26,386 nt of DNA from contig CAZWCX010000104.1 of the NCBI GenBank assembly GCA_964632945.1, positions 1 to 26,386 of the forward strand, in the 5' to 3' direction. Both the position numbers and the translations under genes were made by a program. This document shows, one piece after another, positions 22,146 through 26,386 of the stretch (the first letter of the stretch is position 1; every line of letters starts with the position of its first letter). This DNA is from CAZWCX01 sp964632945 (GTDB taxonomy: Bacteria; Planctomycetota; MHYJ01; WSZJ01; CAZWCX01). The notes under the pieces were generated by a model that was not told the origin of the DNA, made no database searches, and saw nothing but the letters and a program-made list of their open reading frames with translations.

Positions 22146-23837
22146 ATGACCAGCGACTGGAATCCGGTCCTGCTCAAGGAGCTGCGCCCCTGGCTGCGGC
22201 ACGAGCGCTTGTCGTACCGGCTGTTCGGGGTGGCGTTCGTGGCCGCCTTCGGGCTGGTGTTCTGCCTGGTGCTGAAGTCGTTCGCCTCCGGGATCTCCCG
22301 CGGGGTCGGGCAGATTGCGCTGCTCGTGCTCGGCTTCATGCAGTGGATGCTGTGCGCGCAGGCGATCGTGCCGGCGGCGACGTCGATCACGGTCGAGCGG
22401 GAAAAGCACACGTTCGAGGGGTTGATCTCGTCGCCGCTGCGGCCCGAAGGGCTGGTGCGCGGGAAGGTCCTGTTTCCGGTGTACGTGACCGCGCTGGCGC
22501 AACTGGCGCTGGCGCCGGTGATGGTGGCAGCCTATCTGCTGGGCGGGATCACGTTGGAGGTGGTGCCGCTCTTCCTCGTGCTGCTGCTCCTGCACGACTT
22601 CTTTCTGGCCTCCGCGGGAGTCTACTTTTCGACGCTGCCGCATCGCCCGCCGCGGCTGGCCGGCAGCGTGATGCAGACGACGATGACGAAGTCGCAACTG
22701 GCCCAGCAGAAGGCGATGGGGCTGTGGGTGGCGATGGTGATCCCGGCGGTCTACACGATGATCGGGATCACGACGACGGCGATCGGGGGCGGCGGGCTGC
22801 CGGGGGTAGTGGCGACGGCGCTCGAACTGGTGGAGCGTCTGAAGGTTCTGGGTTCGTTCATCCCGGTCCTGGCGTTGACCGTGCGCGAGCCGATGGTATT
22901 CTTCGGCGGGACGCTGTCGTTCTGGATCCCGGCGATCGCGTTGCACGCCCTGCTGGCAGCGCTCTACTACCGCCTCGCCATCGGGATGGTGAAGGGGCGC
23001 CACCTCGACGAGGGACCGGGGGTGCGATGGCTGTGCGGGATTTTCACGCACACGCTCTTCTTCCTGCTGATGGCGAGCCTGTGGCCTTCCGTCCCCGCGG
23101 ATGCGCCGCTGGCCGTGTATGCGTTCGTGATCGCCGCCGGGACGTGGACGATTTTGATTCTGCTTCCCGCGCTCACCTCCGGGGACGCGCTGCCGGAGGA
23201 CCGTGAGGGGCGATGGGCGAACGTGTGGGGCGCATTCATCCGCCCCGGGCGGATGCTGCGCCACCGCATCGGCTCCACGCCCGCGTATCTCCTCGCCCTG
23301 ATCCTGCCGCTGGCGGTGCACGCGACGCTGCTGGCCGGGCAGGCGCCGGGGGCCTCGGCGGTGCGGTTGGTGGCGCTGACCGGGGTCGTCGCCGGGTCGA
23401 CGATCCTCGGCTGGGGGCTGTTCGGGATCTCGTGTTCGGTTCGCCGGCGCACGGGGGAGGGGCGCGGCGGGGCGGGCGGCTGGCTGTGGACGTTGGCGGT
23501 GGCGGGACTGGCGCTGCCCTACATCGCGCGCATGGCGGGGACGATGGGCTCGCTCCCGCCGTTCGCGCAGGCGCCCCTCCACGTCGTTGCGGCCGTGGCG
23601 GGGTCGATCAACCCCTTTTGCGGGCTGTTCGACGCCGCCGACCGCTCCCTGGGCTCGACCTCGCCGATCCTGGCGGACCTGGCGGCGCTGACGGGTCCCC
23701 TGCCGGTGCCGGTGTGGGGGACCGTCGTGGCCGCCAATCTGATGGTCGGCGCCATCGGCTGGCTCCGCCTGCGCGGGGACTGGGCGGAGCCTCCTCCCGA
23801 GAAGGAAGAGTCGACGGCGGAGCCGGCGGCGGCGTGA
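22146..23837 (+). CDS. ABC-2 type transporter permease
   Basis: A 563-residue polytopic membrane protein beginning MTSDWNPVLLKELRPWLRHE, the basic amphipathic start usual in ABC-2 permeases (NPVLLKELR). At least ten hydrophobic segments follow, for example YRLFGVAFVAAFGLVFCLVL, IALLVLGFMQWMLCAQAIVP and the SITVEREKHTFEGLISSPL loop, which is the family's typical cytoplasmic coupling region. An acidic, Pro-rich tail ends the protein (EPPPEKEESTAEPAAA). The protein is about twice the length of minimal ABC-2 permeases, consistent with two fused six-helix halves. The 85-base gap after the ATPase gene holds no gene; GGGGGGCGGGC precedes the ATG. It completes the three-gene transport unit 19185-23837. 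Confidence 0.9.
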   Translation: MTSDWNPVLLKELRPWLRHERLSYRLFGVAFVAAFGLVFCLVLKSFASGISRGVGQIALLVLGFMQWMLCAQAIVPAATSITVEREKHTFEGLISSPLRPEGLVRGKVLFPVYVTALAQLALAPVMVAAYLLGGITLEVVPLFLVLLLLHDFFLASAGVYFSTLPHRPPRLAGSVMQTTMTKSQLAQQKAMGLWVAMVIPAVYTMIGITTTAIGGGGLPGVVATALELVERLKVLGSFIPVLALTVREPMVFFGGTLSFWIPAIALHALLAALYYRLAIGMVKGRHLDEGPGVRWLCGIFTHTLFFLLMASLWPSVPADAPLAVYAFVIAAGTWTILILLPALTSGDALPEDREGRWANVWGAFIRPGRMLRHRIGSTPAYLLALILPLAVHATLLAGQAPGASAVRLVALTGVVAGSTILGWGLFGISCSVRRRTGEGRGGAGGWLWTLAVAGLALPYIARMAGTMGSLPPFAQAPLHVVAAVAGSINPFCGLFDAADRSLGSTSPILADLAALTGPLPVPVWGTVVAANLMVGAIGWLRLRGDWAEPPPEKEESTAEPAAA

Positions 23838-23855
23838 TCGTGCCCGGGCCGCCCG

Positions 23856-23987
23856 CTACTTGCGCGCCAGGTCGGTCAGCAACTCTTCCACGCGCGCGGC
23901 GAAGGTCGAGAAGCGCAGCAGGAAGTACCCCTGCACCACCACCAGGAGCAGCACCACGATCAGCAGGACATCGGACACCCATTCCAT
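23856..23987 (-). CDS. Small single-span membrane protein (43 residues)
   Basis: ATG at 23987 to TAG at 23856, with GGAG nine bases upstream of the start. The product has an extracytoplasmic-type MEWVSD start and a strong hydrophobic helix at about 7-24 (VLLIVVLLLVVVQGYFLL). A charged amphipathic tail follows (RFSTFAARVEELLTDLARK) that could form a coiled coil. Its layout resembles the 45-residue protein just upstream, so the two are probably paralogs. It ends 18 bases from the stop of the convergent permease gene and is the last gene of a folD-led transcript. The function is unknown. Confidence 0.65.
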   Translation of the reverse strand: MEWVSDVLLIVVLLLVVVQGYFLLRFSTFAARVEELLTDLARK

Positions 23988-24023
23988 GGTCCGGCACTCC
24001 AAATCGGCTTTCGTCGGGACCGG

Positions 24024-24161
24024 TTACCGGCGCTTGTTCGCCAACGCCTCGCGCAGCTTGGTTTCCACCATGCGGGAGAACTTCAGGTACGAGACCATGA
24101 ACCACAGGTTCCCGATCAGGAGCAAGAGGCACAAGGTCAGCAGGATCTCGAGATTGAACAC
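24024..24161 (-). CDS. Small single-span membrane protein (45 residues)
   Basis: GTG at 24161 to TAA at 24024, with a perfect GGAGG five bases upstream (plus-strand 24167-24171), which is why I take this GTG. The start lies 12 bases after the folD stop, so it is co-transcribed with folD. It is predicted to have a hydrophobic helix at about 4-22 (LEILLTLCLLLLIGNLWFM). The tail VSYLKFSRMVETKLREALA, followed by NKRR, is basic and amphipathic. The same plan, a hydrophobic helix then a charged helix with a basic end, appears in the 43-residue protein downstream. The function is unknown; possibly a membrane scaffold or regulator. Confidence 0.7.
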   Translation of the reverse strand: MFNLEILLTLCLLLLIGNLWFMVSYLKFSRMVETKLREALANKRR

Positions 24162-24166
24162 GGACA

Positions 24167-24171
24167 CCTCC
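24167..24171 (-). promoter_or_regulatory. Ribosome binding site deciding the start of the 45-residue protein
   Basis: A perfect GGAGG on the minus strand lies between the folD stop and the GTG at 24161, with a five-base spacer. It is the main evidence that this short frame is a translated gene rather than a chance opening. Confidence 0.7.
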
Positions 24172-24173
24172 GA

Positions 24174-25106
24174 TCACACGATGCGGACCGGCGCGGGGGC
24201 CCCCAGGGCGAGGCGCGCGCAGGCCGCGACGTTGCGCAGCAAGAGGGTGACGGTCACGGGCCCGACCCCGCCGGGGACGGGCGTGATCCAGGAGCAGACT
24301 TCCTTCGCCTCCTCGAAGTCGACGTCGCCGACGGTGCGGCGACGCGGCTTCCCGTTTTCGTTCAGCACCGGCCGCCCTTCGGCGTCGCGCACCTCGATCA
24401 CGTTCTGGCCGATGTCGATGACGACGCAGCCGGGGCGGAGCATGTCGCCGCGGATGAGGCCGGGCTTGCCCGCCGCCACGATCAGCACTTCCGCGCGGCG
24501 GACGTGCGCGGCGAAGTCCCGGGTCGCCACGTGGCAGACCGTGATGGTGGGCGCTTCGGTCTTCGATTCGAGGAGCAGCAGCGCCAGGGGCTTCCCCACC
24601 AGCGTACTGTGACCGGCGATCGTCAGTTCGGCGCCGCGCAGGGACGGCCGCACCGAGCGCAGGAGTTCCACCGCCGCCATCGGCGTGCACGGCGTCACCG
24701 GCGCGGTGCCGCCGAGCAGGGATCCGAGGTTGAACGGGTGCATGCACTCGGCGTCCTTGCGCGGGTCGATCGCGTCCCACAGGCCGCGCACGTCCAGCGG
24801 TTCCGGCAGCGGCGTGTGCAGGATCATTGCGTGGACGGCAGGATCGCGGTTGAGGTCCTCGATGCGGGCGCGGAACTCCTCGCGGGTGACCTCGGCGGGC
24901 AGTCCGAGCTCGACCTGCTCGATGCCGACCTCCGCGCAGGCTTGCGCCTGCTTGCGGAGGTAGAGGCGGATCCCCGCATTTTCCCCCGCGAAGAGGGAGA
25001 CCAGCCGGGGTCGCACTCCGCGGGCGGCGAGCTCGGCCACGCGCGCGCGGGTCTCCTCGCGGAGGCGCGCGGCGATGGGGTCGCCGAGGAGGAGTTGCGC
25101 GGTCAC
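24174..25106 (-). CDS. folD: FolD-family methylenetetrahydrofolate dehydrogenase, divergent active site
   Basis: 310 residues from GTG 25106, with GGAG seven bases upstream. FolD normally oxidises 5,10-methylene-THF (NADP+) and hydrolyses methenyl-THF to 10-formyl-THF. The cofactor half is well kept: IAGHSTLVGKPLALLLL (163-179), AEVLIVAAGKPG (205-216), GCVVIDIG (226-233) and PVPGGVGPVTVTLLLRN (276-292). The folate/catalytic half is unusual. The YxxxK motif reads Y49-LRK-Q53, the VQ.PLP motif reads LHTPLP (His97), and KDVDG reads KDAEC (Glu120). In human MTHFD1 the Lys-to-Gln change at this lysine abolishes the cyclohydrolase but spares the dehydrogenase. The protein may thus be a monofunctional dehydrogenase or have a modified role. 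It leads a transcript that includes two tiny membrane proteins. Confidence 0.9.
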   Translation of the reverse strand: MTAQLLLGDPIAARLREETRARVAELAARGVRPRLVSLFAGENAGIRLYLRKQAQACAEVGIEQVELGLPAEVTREEFRARIEDLNRDPAVHAMILHTPLPEPLDVRGLWDAIDPRKDAECMHPFNLGSLLGGTAPVTPCTPMAAVELLRSVRPSLRGAELTIAGHSTLVGKPLALLLLESKTEAPTITVCHVATRDFAAHVRRAEVLIVAAGKPGLIRGDMLRPGCVVIDIGQNVIEVRDAEGRPVLNENGKPRRRTVGDVDFEEAKEVCSWITPVPGGVGPVTVTLLLRNVAACARLALGAPAPVRIV

Positions 25107-25132
25107 GGGCGTGCTCCGATGGGGACGCGGCG

Positions 25133-25161
25133 ATGATAATTCCGCGCGCGGAAACCGTCAA
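25133..25161 (-). promoter_or_regulatory. Promoter of folD with a palindrome in its spacer
   Basis: On the minus strand TTGACG (25161-25156), a 17-base spacer and TATCAT (25138-25133) make a near-consensus promoter. Transcription would start near 25126, about 20 bases before the folD GTG. The spacer contains a perfect 14-bp palindrome TTCCGCGCGCGGAA (25140-25153), in the right place for a repressor. Confidence 0.65.
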
Positions 25162-25210
25162 AGCATTCGAACCTGGGCCGGTTCAATTGCTGGCGCGACG
25201 GTCCAGGGGA

Positions 25211-25219
25211 TGATAGAAT
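25211..25219 (+). promoter_or_regulatory. Extended -10 promoter of gyrA
   Basis: TGATAGAAT at 25211-25219 is an extended -10 (TG, one base, then TAGAAT, five of six to consensus). The -35 region is weak, which extended -10 promoters tolerate. Transcription would begin near 25226, about 33 bases before the ATG, and the leader holds GGGAGGA (25242-25248). It is divergent from the folD promoter about 70 bases away. Confidence 0.55.
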
Positions 25220-25258
25220 CCTCCGTTCACACCCCCATACCGGGAGGACTCCCTGCGC

Positions 25259-26386
25259 ATGGCCAACGAGGAAAAACCCATCCAGACGCTCCTCATCGAG
25301 GAGGAGATGAAGGATGCCTACCTGACCTATGCGATGAGCGTGATCGTCTCGCGCGCCCTGCCGGACGTGCGCGACGGACTCAAGCCGGTGCACCGGCGCG
25401 TGCTGTACGCGATGAACGAACTCGGCCTCACCCCCGGGCGCCCGTTCAAGAAGTCGGCGACCGTCGTCGGGGACGTGTTAGGCAAGTACCACCCGCACGG
25501 CGACTCGTCGGTGTACGACGCGCTGGTGCGCATGGCGCAGGACTTCTCGCTGCGCTATCCGCTGGTCGACGGGCAGGGGAACTTCGGCTCCATCGAGGGC
25601 GACTCGGCTGCGGCCTATCGCTATACCGAGGCTCGGCTCACGCAGATCGCCGTCGACATGCTGGCCGACATCGACAAGAACACCGTCGATTTCGCCCCCA
25701 ACTTCGACGACCGCCTGCAGGAGCCCAAGGTGCTGCCGGCGTCGTTCCCCAACCTGCTGGTGAACGGCTCGTCAGGCATTGCCGTGGGGATGGCGACCAA
25801 CATCCCGCCGCACAACCTGCGCGAGATCGTGGCCGCGACCATCGCCCTGATCGACAATCCCGAGCTCGACGCCACCGAACTGCGCAAGCACGTGAAGGGG
25901 CCCGACTTCCCCACCGGGGGCTTCATCTACGGGCGCGCGGGGATCAAGGACTACCAGGAGACCGGGCGCGGCAAGATCGTCATGCGCGCCCGGGCGATGA
26001 TCGAGGAAAAGGAGTCGACCGGGCGGTCGCAGATCGTGATCACCGAGGTGCCGTACCAGGTGAACCCGATCAAGATCGTCGAGACCATCGTCGAGCTGGT
26101 GAAGGAGAAGAAGCTCGAGGGGATCAGCGACCTGCGCAACGAGTCCGACAAGGACGGGATGCGCATCGTGGTCGAGCTGAAGCGCGACGCCATTCCCCGC
26201 GTGGTCCTCAACCAGCTGTACAAGCAGACGCAGATGCAGGCGTCATTCGGCGTGATCATGCTGGCGTTGGTGCCCGATGCGCACACGCGCCAGCTGGTCC
26301 CGAAGGTCATGCCGCTCCGGGACGTGCTCGCGCACTACATCGCGCACCGGCACGAGGTGATCGTCCGCCGCACGCAGTTCGACCTC
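25259..26386 (+). CDS. gyrA: DNA gyrase subunit A, N-terminal 376 residues (runs off window)
   Basis: ATG at 25259 with GGGAGGA ten bases upstream. The 376 residues cover the breakage-reunion (winged-helix/tower) part of a type IIA topoisomerase, which with GyrB introduces negative supercoils into DNA. The catalytic tyrosine is Tyr122 in AYRYTEARL, at exactly the E. coli GyrA number. The quinolone-resistance region GKYHPHGDSSVYDALVRMA has Ser83 and Asp87, the usual sensitive residues. The DGLKPVHRRVLYAMNELG and FPNLLVNGSSGIAVGMATN blocks are fully conserved. GyrA rather than ParC is chosen from overall resemblance; the C-terminal pinwheel with the GyrA-box lies outside the window. No lesions. 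Confidence 0.95.
   Translation, partial: MANEEKPIQTLLIEEEMKDAYLTYAMSVIVSRALPDVRDGLKPVHRRVLYAMNELGLTPGRPFKKSATVVGDVLGKYHPHGDSSVYDALVRMAQDFSLRYPLVDGQGNFGSIEGDSAAAYRYTEARLTQIAVDMLADIDKNTVDFAPNFDDRLQEPKVLPASFPNLLVNGSSGIAVGMATNIPPHNLREIVAATIALIDNPELDATELRKHVKGPDFPTGGFIYGRAGIKDYQETGRGKIVMRARAMIEEKESTGRSQIVITEVPYQVNPIKIVETIVELVKEKKLEGISDLRNESDKDGMRIVVELKRDAIPRVVLNQLYKQTQMQASFGVIMLALVPDAHTRQLVPKVMPLRDVLAHYIAHRHEVIVRRTQFDL

Overview
This is a window of very GC-rich bacterial chromosome (roughly 70% by eye). It is tightly packed, with overlapping stop/start codons, Shine-Dalgarno sites ahead of most genes, TGA used freely as a stop, and several exported proteins with signal peptides. The gene content suggests a Gram-negative-type organism with a large exported proteome. 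Planctomycetota, Acidobacteriota or a related uncultured phylum is my best guess, based on the CRTAC1/ASPIC plus thioredoxin plus TPR proteins, the tandem rhodanese and the CFI-box glycine-rich protein. No rRNA or tRNA gene is present, so the phylum is inference.

Layout. (1) 1-3234, minus strand: the start of an Mrp/Mnh cation/proton antiporter operon (mnhA-B-C and the first part of mnhD) with overlapping or near-overlapping joints. (2) 3235-3994: about 760 bases with no convincing gene, holding a strong inverted repeat at 3390-3421 and a promoter at 3927-3956. (3) 3995-7323, plus strand: a membrane-anchored protein with an LTxxQ-like helical domain, an exported double-rhodanese protein, and an exported glycine-rich protein ending in a CFI-box membrane tail. 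A clear hairpin terminator follows at 7353-7389. (4) 7461-14978, plus strand: two tandem paralogous giant exported proteins. Each has an unnamed N-terminal domain, a VCBS/FG-GAP propeller, an ASPIC/UnbV domain, a TlpA-like thioredoxin domain with CxxC, and TPRs. The first copy is split by an in-frame TGA at 9252-9254. (5) 14979-17600, plus strand: a truncated alpha/beta-hydrolase remnant, a Y1/RAYT-like transposase gene with its own probably leaderless promoter, and the intact exported hydrolase paralog. (6) 17713-18963, minus strand: an ATP-grasp ligase. (7) 19185-23837, plus strand: an exported/membrane protein, an ABC ATPase and an ABC-2 permease, which look like one transport unit. (8) 23856-25106, minus strand: a folD gene with unusual active-site residues, followed by two tiny single-span membrane proteins (45 and 43 residues). 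(9) 25259 to the end, plus strand: the first 376 codons of gyrA, divergent from folD.

The most interesting points are the TGA-interrupted giant redox-propeller gene beside its intact paralog, the folD variant with the two small membrane proteins behind it, the transposase-like protein that has kept the HUH motif but not the expected tyrosine, and the CFI-box glycine-rich surface protein. No single undescribed defence or mobile system is evident.
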